33,609 nucleotides of DNA from Cellulomonas phragmiteti. GTDB taxonomy: Bacteria > Actinomycetota > Actinomycetes > Actinomycetales > Cellulomonadaceae. Both the position numbers and the translations under genes were made by a program. Under the pieces are notes generated by a model, which had not been told where the DNA came from, did not search any database, and was given only the letters and a program-made list of their open reading frames with translations. The DNA lies in contig NZ_BONP01000033.1 of NCBI RefSeq assembly GCF_016862775.1, positions 1-33,609 on the forward strand, in the 5' to 3' direction. This document shows, piece by piece, positions 1-7,361 of the stretch (position 1 is the stretch's first letter; each line of letters starts with the position of its first letter).

Positions 1-198
1 CGTGGACGAGTTGTTCAGGTAGTGCGCCGCCATCGCGGTACCGAAGTACCGGTTGGTCTCGGCAGCAGCTGCCTGCAACGTGCTGCCCGCGGCCGTGGCA
101 GGGGCGGCCAGCGGAACAGCCATGCCCACGGCCAGTGCGGCCGTGGCGACGGCGCTGACGACGCTGGCGCGACGGCGCCGGTGACGTGTGATCGTCAT
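1..198 (-). CDS. Secreted GH10 endo-1,4-beta-xylanase, N-terminal fragment
   Basis: Only the first 66 codons lie in the window; the gene runs off the left edge. The start is an ATG preceded by a TGAGGAGG ribosome-binding site 5 nt away. Residues 1-39 form a typical export signal: a basic RHRRRR segment, an Ala/Val-rich hydrophobic stretch and an A-P-A-T-A cleavage region. The mature part includes AAAETNRYFGTAMAAHYLNN, which closely resembles the beginning of GH10 xylanases (in Streptomyces XlnA the same place reads roughly SGRYFGTAIASGRLSDS). GH10 enzymes cleave internal beta-1,4 bonds of xylan outside the cell. The catalytic glutamates and any binding modules lie outside the window, so activity and full architecture cannot be judged. 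It is isolated from the mrp group by about 250 bases of regulatory DNA. Confidence 0.82.
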   Translation of the reverse strand, partial: MTITRHRRRRASVVSAVATAALAVGMAVPLAAPATAAGSTLQAAAAETNRYFGTAMAAHYLNNSST

Positions 199-372
199 CG
201 ATCCTCCTCAGGGATGGTTCGCCGGTGAAGCCGGCACGACACCGTCGCGTCCCGGGAGGTTTAACGTCAATGCGAGACGCCGCTTTCGCGCTGTTTCGAT
301 GGACTCGTAATCGTTTAGGTGGATCGAGACGGCATCGAGGGACGTCAGTGTATCGATAAACCTACGTGGTAA

Positions 373-388
373 AGTGATCTGCGTCACA
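373..388. promoter_or_regulatory. CRP/GlxR-like operator upstream of the xylanase gene
   Basis: The sequence AGTGA-N6-TCACA matches the CRP-family palindrome TGTGA-N6-TCACA at nine of ten fixed positions. It lies about 175 bases upstream of the xylanase start in a stretch (roughly 240-440) that is much richer in A/T than the rest of the window. Actinobacterial CRP/GlxR proteins control sugar and polysaccharide use, so a role in xylanase control is plausible. The distance to the unseen transcription start is unknown, and it could equally act on nothing. No convincing -35/-10 pair was identified next to it. Confidence 0.45.
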
Positions 389-449
389 CTTAGACGGAGG
401 CTGAGGGGTCCCTCGGTCCTCGGGGGCTTCCGATATTTTCGGGGCCGCG

Positions 450-1613
450 TCAGCGAGCGACGGGGGACAGGTCGAGCGATCGACCCGCCAGGTTGCGCGG
501 CCGGGACGCGAGCGTGCGCGCCACCTCGCGCAGGGCGGCGGCCCCCGGCGAGTCCGGGGCGGACAGCACCACGGGTGTCCCGCCGTCCCCGGCCTCCCGC
601 AGCTGCACGTCGAGCGGGACCTGGCCCAGCAGGGGCACGTCGGCGCCCGTCAGGCGCGTGAGGTTCTCCGCGACGCGTCGACCGCCCCCGGACCCGAACA
701 GCTCCAGCCGCGAGCCGTCGGGCTGCTCCAGCCAGGACATGTTCTCCACCACGCCGACGACCCGCTGGCGCGTCTGCGCGGCGACCGCGCCCGCCCGTTC
801 CGCCACCTCCGCGGCCGCGACCTGCGGGGTCGTGACGACGACGATCTCGGAGCCGGGCAGCAGCTGCGCCACGGAGATCGCGATGTCACCCGTGCCGGGG
901 GGCAGGTCCAGCAGGAGCACGTCCAGGTCGCCCCAGAACACGTCGGCGAGGAACTGCTGCAGGGCCCGGTGCAGCATCGGCCCGCGCCACACCACGGGCT
1001 GCCCGGCCGGCACGAACATGCCGATGGACACGACCTTGACGTCGTGGGCCACCGGGGGCAGGAGCATGTCGTCGACCTTGGTCGGCGGTCGGTCCACGCC
1101 GAGCATGCGGGGGATCGAGAACCCGTAGATGTCGGCGTCGACCACGCCCACCCGCAGGCCGTCCGCGGCCATCGCGACCGCCAGGTTCGCCGTGACGGAC
1201 GACTTGCCGACACCGCCCTTGCCGGACGCGACCGCGATCACCTTGGTCAGCGACCCCGGGAGGGCGAACGGGATCTGCGGCTCGGCGTCCGTGCCGCGCA
1301 GCATCGTGCGCAGCTCCGCGCGCTGCTCCGACGACATGACGCCGAGATCGACCCGGACCCCGCGGACGCCGTCGAGGGGCGCGACCGCCGCCGTGATGTC
1401 GCGCGTGAGCGTCTCCTTCATGGGGCAGCCCGGGGTCGTCAGGTCGAGGCCCACGACCACGAACGCCCCCCCGTCGCGCGGCTCCACGTCGACGGACCGC
1501 ACCATCCCGAGATCCGTGATGGGGCGCCGGATCTCCGGGTCCTGCACGGCGGACAGGGCCGAGCGGACGGCCTCGAGGAGCGGGTCGTGGGCAGAGGGCT
1601 CGGCAGGGGGCAC
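450..1613 (-). CDS. mrp: Mrp/ApbC-family P-loop ATPase (iron-sulfur carrier)
   Basis: 387 residues. Residues about 10-105 are a MIP18/DUF59 domain (DPEIRRPITDLGMV; CPMKE with a conserved Cys63). Residues 125-370 are the MinD/Mrp-type deviant P-loop ATPase, with Walker A GKGGVGKSS at 131-139 and the DLPPGTGD motif typical of Mrp. Family members bind and hand over Fe-S clusters in the cytosol. The CxxC found after the ENMS motif in enterobacterial ApbC is absent (ENMSWLEQPDG), as I recall for actinobacterial Mrp proteins. The start is a GTG with only a weak ribosome-binding site. The gene follows the DUF1003 and MgtE-N/CBS genes on the same strand, 100 bases downstream of DUF1003, an arrangement resembling mycobacterial Rv1229c-Rv1232c. 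Confidence 0.93.
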   Translation of the reverse strand: MPPAEPSAHDPLLEAVRSALSAVQDPEIRRPITDLGMVRSVDVEPRDGGAFVVVGLDLTTPGCPMKETLTRDITAAVAPLDGVRGVRVDLGVMSSEQRAELRTMLRGTDAEPQIPFALPGSLTKVIAVASGKGGVGKSSVTANLAVAMAADGLRVGVVDADIYGFSIPRMLGVDRPPTKVDDMLLPPVAHDVKVVSIGMFVPAGQPVVWRGPMLHRALQQFLADVFWGDLDVLLLDLPPGTGDIAISVAQLLPGSEIVVVTTPQVAAAEVAERAGAVAAQTRQRVVGVVENMSWLEQPDGSRLELFGSGGGRRVAENLTRLTGADVPLLGQVPLDVQLREAGDGGTPVVLSAPDSPGAAALREVARTLASRPRNLAGRSLDLSPVAR

Positions 1614-1713
1614 GTGTCCATCGTAGGCGCGCGCGACCCGCGCCCGGCCGAGCCGTCGGTCCCGGTCGCGGACGGCCCGTCGTGGCCGCGCACCGGGTCG
1701 TCCCGTCGCCCGG

Positions 1714-2235
1714 CTAGCGGGCGGTGGTGGGGCGCGGGGGCGGACCGTCCTCGTCGTCCGCCTGCTCGGCCTGCAGGTCCTCGAGCAGGTTGCGCAGCTC
1801 GGAGCGGACGAAGTCGCGGGTCGCGACCTCGGACAGCGCGATGCGCAGCGAGGCCATCTCCCGTGCGAGGAACTCGGTGTCCGCGAGGTTGCGCTCGGCG
1901 CGCTGCCTGTCCTGCTCGGCCGCGACCCGGTCCCGGTCCGCCTGCCGGCTCTGGGCGAGCAGGATCAGCGGGGCGGCGTACGACGCCTGCAGCGAGAGCA
2001 TGAGCGTCAGCGCCGTGAACCCGTTGGTGGCCCGGTCGAACCGGAGCTCCGCCGGCCCCCAGGAGTTCCAGGCCAGCCACACGACGCAGAAGACCGTGAG
2101 CCAGACGATGAAGCGGGGGGTGCCGAGGAACCGCGCGATCGACTCCGACACCCGCCCCGACGCGTCGGCCTCCACCTGGACGCGCGGCAGCAGCGACCGG
2201 CTGCGCACGCGCGGCTGGTCCAGGCGCTCAGCCAC
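1714..2235 (-). CDS. DUF1003 family membrane protein
   Basis: 173 residues. Two membrane segments are visible at about 43-60 (FIVWLTVFCVVWLAWNSW) and 73-94 (FTALTLMLSLQASYAAPLIL), separated by a short loop. A charged, heptad-like helix follows (about 95-150, rich in R, Q, D, E), then an acidic/proline tail. This is the DUF1003 pattern; the biochemical function is unknown. Its GTG start overlaps the last 8 bases of the MgtE-N/CBS gene and a GAGGTGA ribosome-binding site sits inside that gene, so the two are almost certainly translationally coupled and their products may work together at the membrane. Confidence 0.88.
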   Translation of the reverse strand: MAERLDQPRVRSRSLLPRVQVEADASGRVSESIARFLGTPRFIVWLTVFCVVWLAWNSWGPAELRFDRATNGFTALTLMLSLQASYAAPLILLAQSRQADRDRVAAEQDRQRAERNLADTEFLAREMASLRIALSEVATRDFVRSELRNLLEDLQAEQADDEDGPPPRPTTAR

Positions 2236-3538
2236 GCGTCACCTCGCTGCGGGTCGGGACGGCCGGGGTCGGTCGCGTCGGGGGCCCGGCGTGCACGTCG
2301 TCGGTCTCGCGCCAGTCCTCCGGGAGCAGGTGGTCGAGCACGTCGTCCACGGACACCGCCCCGAGCAGGCGGCGCTGCTCGTCGACCACGGGCAGCGCGA
2401 GCAGGTTGTACGTCGCGAGCTGGCGGGTGACCGTCAGCAGCGGCGCGTCCACCGCGACCGGCTCGAGGTCGGTGTCGACGATCTGACCGATCGACTCGTG
2501 GGGCGGCTCCCGGAGCATCCGCTGCAGGTGCACGATGCCGATGTACCGGCCCGTCGGCGTCTCCAGCGGGGGCCGCGCGACGAAGACCACCGACGCGAGC
2601 GCCGGGTTGAGGTCCTGGCGGCGCACGTGCGCCAGCGCCGCCGCGATGGACGTCTCCGGACCCAGGATCACCGGCTCGGTCGTCATCAGGCCGCCGGCGG
2701 TGTTGTCCTCGTACGCCAGCAGGCGGCGCACGTCCTTGGCCTCCTCGGGCTCCATGAGCGCGAGGAGCTCGGCGGCCTGCTCGGCCGACAGCTCGCCCAG
2801 CAGGTCGGCGGCGTCGTCGGGCTGCATGGCCTCGAGCACGTCGGCCGCCCGACCCCGCTCCAGACCGCCGAGGATCTCGACCTGGTCGTCCTCCGGCAGC
2901 TCCTCGAGCACGTCGGCGAGCCGCTCGTCGTCGAGCGCCGAGGCGACCTCGAGGCGACGGGTGACGCCCATGTCGTGGAGCACGTCCGCCAGGTCCGCCG
3001 GCTTGAGGTCCTCGTACTGGGCCAGCAGCAGCTGGGCACCCTGCGCGGCGGTGGGGCGGCCCAGCCCGACCACGTCCTCGACCGCCATCAGCAGGGTCTC
3101 GCCACGGCGGCGCAGCAGGCCGCCGCGCTGGTCGGTGCGCCGCACGAAGACCTTCGTCACGAACCAGTCGCCGTTGCGCTGCAGCTCCATCGCGACGTCC
3201 TCGACGCGGGCCGCCCCCGAGCCGTCCGCGAGCTCGACGGTGCGGTCGAGCAGCTCGCCCATCACCAGCGTCTCCGACACGCGCTGCTCGAAGCGCCGCA
3301 TGTTCACCAGGCCGGTCGAGATGACCTGGCCGGCGTCGACGGCCGTCACGCGCGTCAGCGGGAGGAACACCCGACGCCGCCCGGGGACCTCGACGACCAG
3401 GCCCACCGCGCGCGGTGCGCCCGTGAGCCGGACGAGCACGACGACGTCGCGCACCTTGCCGACCTCGTCGCCGATGGGGTCGAAGACGGCGGTGCCGGCG
3501 AGGCGCGCGACGAACACCCGGGTCCCCACGCTGCTCAC
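2228..3538 (-). CDS. MgtE N-domain / CBS-domain protein without the Mg2+ channel domain
   Basis: 436 residues from a GTG preceded by TAGGCT at a 7-nt spacing (leaderless signature). The N-terminal third (about 1-150) looks like a PRC-barrel-type beta domain (ARLAGTAVFDPIGDEVGKV). About 180-290 is an MgtE intracellular N domain with helical repeats (LEELPEDDQVEILGGL, MQPDDAADLLGELS). A CBS pair follows (about 290-420; LMTTEPVILGPETSI, LPVVDEQRRLLGAVSVDDVLDHLLPED). In MgtE these domains are the cytosolic Mg2+ sensor gating a transmembrane channel, but this protein ends shortly after the CBS pair with no membrane segment. It is therefore more likely a regulator or scaffold than a transporter. 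It overlaps the downstream DUF1003 membrane-protein gene. Confidence 0.88.
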   Translation of the reverse strand: MSSVGTRVFVARLAGTAVFDPIGDEVGKVRDVVVLVRLTGAPRAVGLVVEVPGRRRVFLPLTRVTAVDAGQVISTGLVNMRRFEQRVSETLVMGELLDRTVELADGSGAARVEDVAMELQRNGDWFVTKVFVRRTDQRGGLLRRRGETLLMAVEDVVGLGRPTAAQGAQLLLAQYEDLKPADLADVLHDMGVTRRLEVASALDDERLADVLEELPEDDQVEILGGLERGRAADVLEAMQPDDAADLLGELSAEQAAELLALMEPEEAKDVRRLLAYEDNTAGGLMTTEPVILGPETSIAAALAHVRRQDLNPALASVVFVARPPLETPTGRYIGIVHLQRMLREPPHESIGQIVDTDLEPVAVDAPLLTVTRQLATYNLLALPVVDEQRRLLGAVSVDDVLDHLLPEDWRETDDVHAGPPTRPTPAVPTRSEVTRG

Positions 3539-3545
3539 GCCGGTC

Positions 3546-3551
3546 AGCCTA
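3546..3551 (-). promoter_or_regulatory. Leaderless-type -10 hexamer for the MgtE-N/CBS gene
   Basis: TAGGCT lies 7 nt before the GTG start. It matches the TANNNT -10 consensus placed so that transcription would begin at or next to the start codon. No ribosome-binding site is present. Confidence 0.5.
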
Positions 3552-3658
3552 GACGCCGGACCGCCGCGGAGCCGGTGCGAACCGCGGGCCGGTCGGCGCA
3601 CCGCGTGCGCCCAGGGCCCTCCCTGGCGGCGTCCAGGCACGTGCGGGAGAATCGGCGC

Positions 3659-4201
3659 ATGTCGTTCACGCAGCCCGAGCGGATCCCGTCGACCCCGACG
3701 CTGCCCACCGGGGAGACCGTCGCGACCTACGGCACCTACCTGCAGGCGCAGAAGGCGGTCGAGCTGCTCGCCGAGCGTGAGTTCCCCGTGCGCGAGGTCA
3801 CCATCGTCGGGACGGACCTGCGGATGGTCGAGCGCGTGCTGCGACGGCTGTCCTACCCGAGCGCTGCCCTGGGCGGGTTCCTGTCGGGTGCCTGGTTCGG
3901 GCTGTTCGTCGGCCTCATCCTCACCCTGTTCTCGTCCGGGGGTGCCGGCGTGATGCTGCCCGCCGTGCTGTTCGGCGGGGCCTTCGGCCTGCTGTTCTCC
4001 GTCATCGGGTACTCCCTGACGCGCGGCCGGCGCGACTTCGCGTCCTCCAGCCAGATCGTCGCCACGTCCTACTCGGTGCTGTGCCGGGCCGAGCACGCCC
4101 ACCGGGCCCGCCAGCTGCTCGCGGAGACCGGCGGCGTGGTGTCCGGGTGGCCCGAGCCCGTCCGGCCCCCGACCCCGGACCCGCCGGCCCCGACGGGCTG
4201 A
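3659..4201 (+). CDS. General stress protein 17M-like membrane protein
   Basis: 180 residues. The N-terminal part (about 15-70; TGETVATYGTYLQAQKAVELLAEREFPVREVTIVGTDLRMVERV) resembles the GSP17M/YflT-type domain. Two glycine-rich membrane segments follow at about 78-100 (LGGFLSGAWFGLFVGLILTLF) and 104-126. The protein continues with a soluble segment that ends in a Pro-rich tail. The family is linked to general stress in Firmicutes by homology only; no activity is known. The ATG is preceded by GGGAGA and also by GAGAAT at a 6-nt spacing, so it could be translated with or without a leader. It is divergent from the MgtE-N/CBS gene and convergent with pepP, with only 4 bases between the stop codons. 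A comparable gene (Rv1234) sits at the same place in M. tuberculosis. Confidence 0.82.
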   Translation: MSFTQPERIPSTPTLPTGETVATYGTYLQAQKAVELLAEREFPVREVTIVGTDLRMVERVLRRLSYPSAALGGFLSGAWFGLFVGLILTLFSSGGAGVMLPAVLFGGAFGLLFSVIGYSLTRGRRDFASSSQIVATSYSVLCRAEHAHRARQLLAETGGVVSGWPEPVRPPTPDPPAPTG

Positions 4202-4205
4202 GTGC

Positions 4206-5771
4206 TCACCCCGCGCGCAGCGCCGCCATCCACGCCTCGACCGCGTCGGGCTCGCGCGGCAGGGCGGCCGACAGGTTCTCGTTGCCGTCGGCCGTCACCA
4301 GCACGTCGTCCTCGATCCGGACCCCGATGCCGCGGTACTCGGCCGGGACGAGCAGGTCGTCCGACTTGAAGTACAGGCCGGGCTCGATCGTGAACACCAT
4401 GCCCGGCTGCAGGACGCCGTCCAGGTAGAGCTCGGCGCGGGCCTGCGCGCAGTCGTGGACGTCCAGACCGAGGTGGTGCGACGTGCCGTGGACCATCCAG
4501 CGCCGGTGGTGCTGGTTGTCCGGCTCGAGCGACTCCTCGGCGGGCACGGGCAGCAGCCCCCACTCCTCGAGCCGTGCGGCCAGCACCCGCATCGCCGCGT
4601 CGTGCACGTCCCGGAACCGCGCGCCCGGGACGGCGGCGGCGAACCCGGCGTCGGCCGCGTCGAGCACCGCCTGGTAGACGCGGCGCTGCACGTCGCTGAA
4701 GGTGCCGTCGACGGGCAGCGTGCGCGTGACGTCGGCCGTGTAGAGCGAGTCGAGCTCCACGCCCGCGTCGAGCAGGAGCAGCTCGCCGGGGCGCACCGGG
4801 CCGTCGTTGTCGGTCCAGTGCAGCGTCGTCGCGTGCTCCCCGGCCGCCGCGATCGTCGTGTAGCCGACGTCGTTGCCCTCCTCGCGGGCGTGCCCCAGGA
4901 ACGTCCCCTCGACGACCCGCTCGCCGCGCCGGTGCGCCACCGCGCGGGGGAGCGCCTGCACGACCTTCTCGAACCCCGCGACCGTGGCGTCGACCGCCAG
5001 CCGCATCTGCTCGACCTCGTAGGCGTCCTTCAGCAGCCGGAGCTCGGACAGGGCCTCCGCGAGCCGCGCGTCGGCCTCGCCGGACTCCTCCTCGCCGCGG
5101 ATCTGCGCGACGACCTCCTCGACCGCCGCGTCCGCGCCCGGGACGACCAGCACCTGCACGCCGCCCTCCCCGACGTCCTTCGCCAGCGCGTCCCGCAGGT
5201 CGGCCACGTGCGCCGTCGTGATCCCGGTGGTCGTGGCGACGTCGTCGAGCGTGGGGCGCGCCCCGACCCAGAACTCGCCGTAGCGGGTGTCGGAGAAGAA
5301 CTCCGGGGTGTCGCGACCCGCGAGCGGGTTCATGTACAGCACCGCCCGGTGGGCGCTGCCGTCGTCACCCGTGCCGTCCGCGACGGGGTGGAGCACCAGG
5401 ACCGCGTCCGGCTCCTGCTCGGTGCCCAGGCCCGTGAGGTGCGCGAACGCGGCGTGCGGCCGGAACCGGAAGTCGGTGTCGTTCGAGCGGACCTTGAACG
5501 CGCCGGCCGGCACCACGAGCCGGGCGCCGGGGAACTGCCCGGACAGCGCGCTGCGCCGTGCCGCGGTCCGGTCCGCCACGGGCGCCCGGACGGCCGTCGA
5601 CGCGGGACGCCCGCCCCAGCCCGACGTCACGAACTCCACGAAGCGCCGCGACTGGGGGCGGTGCGACCGGGTCGCGCCACGCTCCTCGAGCGGCACCTCC
5701 CCGCCGTCGGGGGCGACGGCAGGCGTCGCGGTCTCGGGGGTGAGGTTCTCGGGGCGCTCGTCGGTGCTCAC
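4206..5771 (-). CDS. pepP: Xaa-Pro aminopeptidase (aminopeptidase P, M24B)
   Basis: 521 residues. An AMP_N domain (about 70-215; FRPHAAFAHLTGLGTEQEPDAVL) precedes a pita-bread metallopeptidase domain. All five metal ligands can be placed: D335 (LLLDAG), D347 (TADVTRT), H432 (HGTSHHLGLDVHD), E463 (FTIEPGLYF) and E487 (GVRIEDDV). The enzyme removes N-terminal residues preceding proline using two Mn2+ ions in the cytosol. The length suits aminopeptidase P with an N-terminal extension of about 60 residues. Two adjacent GTG codons could start it; I chose the second because a CAGACT hexamer lies exactly 6 nt before it, as at other starts here. The alternative adds one residue. It is divergent from the PHP gene. 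Confidence 0.95.
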   Translation of the reverse strand: MSTDERPENLTPETATPAVAPDGGEVPLEERGATRSHRPQSRRFVEFVTSGWGGRPASTAVRAPVADRTAARRSALSGQFPGARLVVPAGAFKVRSNDTDFRFRPHAAFAHLTGLGTEQEPDAVLVLHPVADGTGDDGSAHRAVLYMNPLAGRDTPEFFSDTRYGEFWVGARPTLDDVATTTGITTAHVADLRDALAKDVGEGGVQVLVVPGADAAVEEVVAQIRGEEESGEADARLAEALSELRLLKDAYEVEQMRLAVDATVAGFEKVVQALPRAVAHRRGERVVEGTFLGHAREEGNDVGYTTIAAAGEHATTLHWTDNDGPVRPGELLLLDAGVELDSLYTADVTRTLPVDGTFSDVQRRVYQAVLDAADAGFAAAVPGARFRDVHDAAMRVLAARLEEWGLLPVPAEESLEPDNQHHRRWMVHGTSHHLGLDVHDCAQARAELYLDGVLQPGMVFTIEPGLYFKSDDLLVPAEYRGIGVRIEDDVLVTADGNENLSAALPREPDAVEAWMAALRAG

Positions 5772-5826
5772 CACCCCAGTCTGGCACCGCGGGCCCGCCG
5801 TGCGGGGGCGCCCGGTCCGGAGCGGC

Positions 5827-5832
5827 TAGCGT
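5827..5832 (+). promoter_or_regulatory. Leaderless-type -10 hexamer for the PHP gene
   Basis: TAGCGT lies 6 nt before the GTG start, with no ribosome-binding site in between. The same TAGCGT hexamer precedes nudC and the YgjP-type peptidase gene. Confidence 0.55.
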
Positions 5833-5838
5833 GAGCGC

Positions 5839-6681
5839 GTGCGCATCGACCTCCACACGCACTCGAGCGCGTCGGACGGCACCCAGGCACCCGCCGAGCT
5901 CGTCGCCGCGGCACGGGCTGCCGACCTCGACGTCGTCGCGCTCACGGACCACGACACGACGGCCGGCTGGGACGAGGCGGCGGTGGCGGCCCGCACCGTC
6001 GGCATCTCCCTGGTGCGCGGCACCGAGGTCTCGGCCCGCGCGCGCGGCGTCAGCGTCCACCTGCTCAGCTACCTGCAGGACCCCGACCACCCCGCGCTGG
6101 CCGACGAGCTGGCGCGCGCCCGGGACTCGCGCGTGCACCGTGCGCGGCACATCGTGGAGCGTCTCGCACGCGACGTGCCGATCACCTGGCAGGACGTGCT
6201 CGACCAGGCCCGGGACGCCGTCGCCGTCGGGCGCCCGCACATCGCCGACGCGCTCGTCGCGCGCGGCGTCGTCCCCGACCGCGACGCGGCCTTCGCCCAC
6301 CTGCTCGCGTCCGGCGGGCCGTACCACGTCGACCACTACGCCCCCGGGGCGCCGGCCGCGGTGGCCGCGATCCGTGCGTCCGGCGGCGTCCCGGTGTTCG
6401 CGCACCCGGCCGCCGACGCGCGCGGGCGGATCGTGCCGGACCGCGTGTTCGACGAGCTCGCCGAGGCCGGGCTCGCCGGCGTCGAGGTGTTCCACCGGGA
6501 CCACGGCCCCGAGCAGCGCGAGCGGCTCCTGGCCCTCGCCGACCGGCTCGGGCTGCTGGTCACCGGCTCCAGCGACTACCACGGGTCCGGCAAGCTCAAC
6601 CGGCTGGGGGAGAATCTGACCGACCCGCAGGTGCTGGACGAGATCGTGCGGCAGGGGACGACGGAGGTGGTGACCGCGTGA
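5839..6681 (+). CDS. PHP-domain phosphoesterase (RNase AM / YciV-like)
   Basis: 280 residues spanning a complete PHP domain. Metal-binding motifs appear in order: HTH at 6-8, D14, LTDHDT with D37 and H38, RGTEVS near 60, GRPHIADAL near 135, VFAHP near 190, VEVFHRDH near 215 and SSDYHG near 252. E. coli YciV (TrpH/RNase AM) of this family hydrolyses 3',5'-nucleoside bisphosphates and 5' ends of RNA with divalent metals; I infer a similar activity. The start is a GTG selected by TAGCGT six bases upstream. The stop overlaps the start of marC by the tetranucleotide GTGA, so the two genes form an operon and are coupled. Confidence 0.9.
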   Translation: MRIDLHTHSSASDGTQAPAELVAAARAADLDVVALTDHDTTAGWDEAAVAARTVGISLVRGTEVSARARGVSVHLLSYLQDPDHPALADELARARDSRVHRARHIVERLARDVPITWQDVLDQARDAVAVGRPHIADALVARGVVPDRDAAFAHLLASGGPYHVDHYAPGAPAAVAAIRASGGVPVFAHPAADARGRIVPDRVFDELAEAGLAGVEVFHRDHGPEQRERLLALADRLGLLVTGSSDYHGSGKLNRLGENLTDPQVLDEIVRQGTTEVVTA

Positions 6682-7298
6682 GCAGCGTGCTCGACGTGCA
6701 GCTGTTCATCTCGGTGTTCGTGACGCTGTTCGTCATCATGGACCCCCCGGGCACCGTGCCGATCTTCCTGGCGCTCACGGGGTCGATGACGCGCCAGCAG
6801 CGCGCGCGGGCGGCCCGCCAGGCGATCCTGGTCGCGTTCGGCGTGATCGTCGGCTTCGCGCTGTTCGGCCAGTCGCTGCTCAACTACCTGCACGTGTCGG
6901 TGCAGGCGCTGCAGGGCGCGGGCGGGTTGCTGCTGCTGCTCGTCGCCATGGAGCTGCTCACCGGCAAGATGGACACCAACGAGGGCTACGAGGGCACCCA
7001 GGGCAACGTCGCGCTCGTGCCGCTCGGCACGCCGCTGCTCGCCGGGCCCGGTGCGATCGTCGCGACCATGGTGTTCGTCCAGCAGTCCTCCGCGCCGTCG
7101 GACTGGGTCGCGCTCGCGCTGGGTGTCGTGCTGGTGCACCTGTGCCTGTGGCTGTCCATGCGCTTCGCGGGGGCGATCCACCGCGTGCTCAAGGACTCCG
7201 GCACCATGCTCGTCAGCCGCATCGCCGGTCTGCTGCTCGCCGCGATCGCCGTCCAGCTGCTGGCCGAGGCCGTGCTCACCTTCGCGCGCGAGATCTGA
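6678..7298 (+). CDS. MarC family integral membrane protein
   Basis: 206 residues with about six hydrophobic segments. The MarC signature near the N terminus reads MDPPGTVPIFLALT (the family usually has NPxGxxPxFLxLT). A second family motif is GTPLLAGPGAIVATMVF near 116-132. MarC proteins are membrane proteins of unknown transport substrate; an early link to multiple antibiotic resistance was not upheld. The GTG start overlaps the stop of the PHP gene (GTGA). A strong hairpin follows the stop codon by 8 bases. Confidence 0.9.
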   Translation: MSSVLDVQLFISVFVTLFVIMDPPGTVPIFLALTGSMTRQQRARAARQAILVAFGVIVGFALFGQSLLNYLHVSVQALQGAGGLLLLLVAMELLTGKMDTNEGYEGTQGNVALVPLGTPLLAGPGAIVATMVFVQQSSAPSDWVALALGVVLVHLCLWLSMRFAGAIHRVLKDSGTMLVSRIAGLLLAAIAVQLLAEAVLTFAREI

Positions 7299-7305
7299 CC
7301 GGCAG

Positions 7306-7345
7306 CCGGACGGCCCCCTCACCCGGGGGTGAGAGGGCCGTCCGG
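7306..7345. terminator. Bidirectional hairpin terminator between marC and the DEAD helicase
   Basis: An 11-bp perfect stem, CCGGACGGCCC with GGGCCGTCCGG, encloses a second stem CTCACC/GGTGAG with a CGGG loop. It sits between two convergent genes. There is no T-tract, as is common in very GC-rich genomes. Confidence 0.75.
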
Positions 7346-7361
7346 ACGGGCGTGCGGGGGG

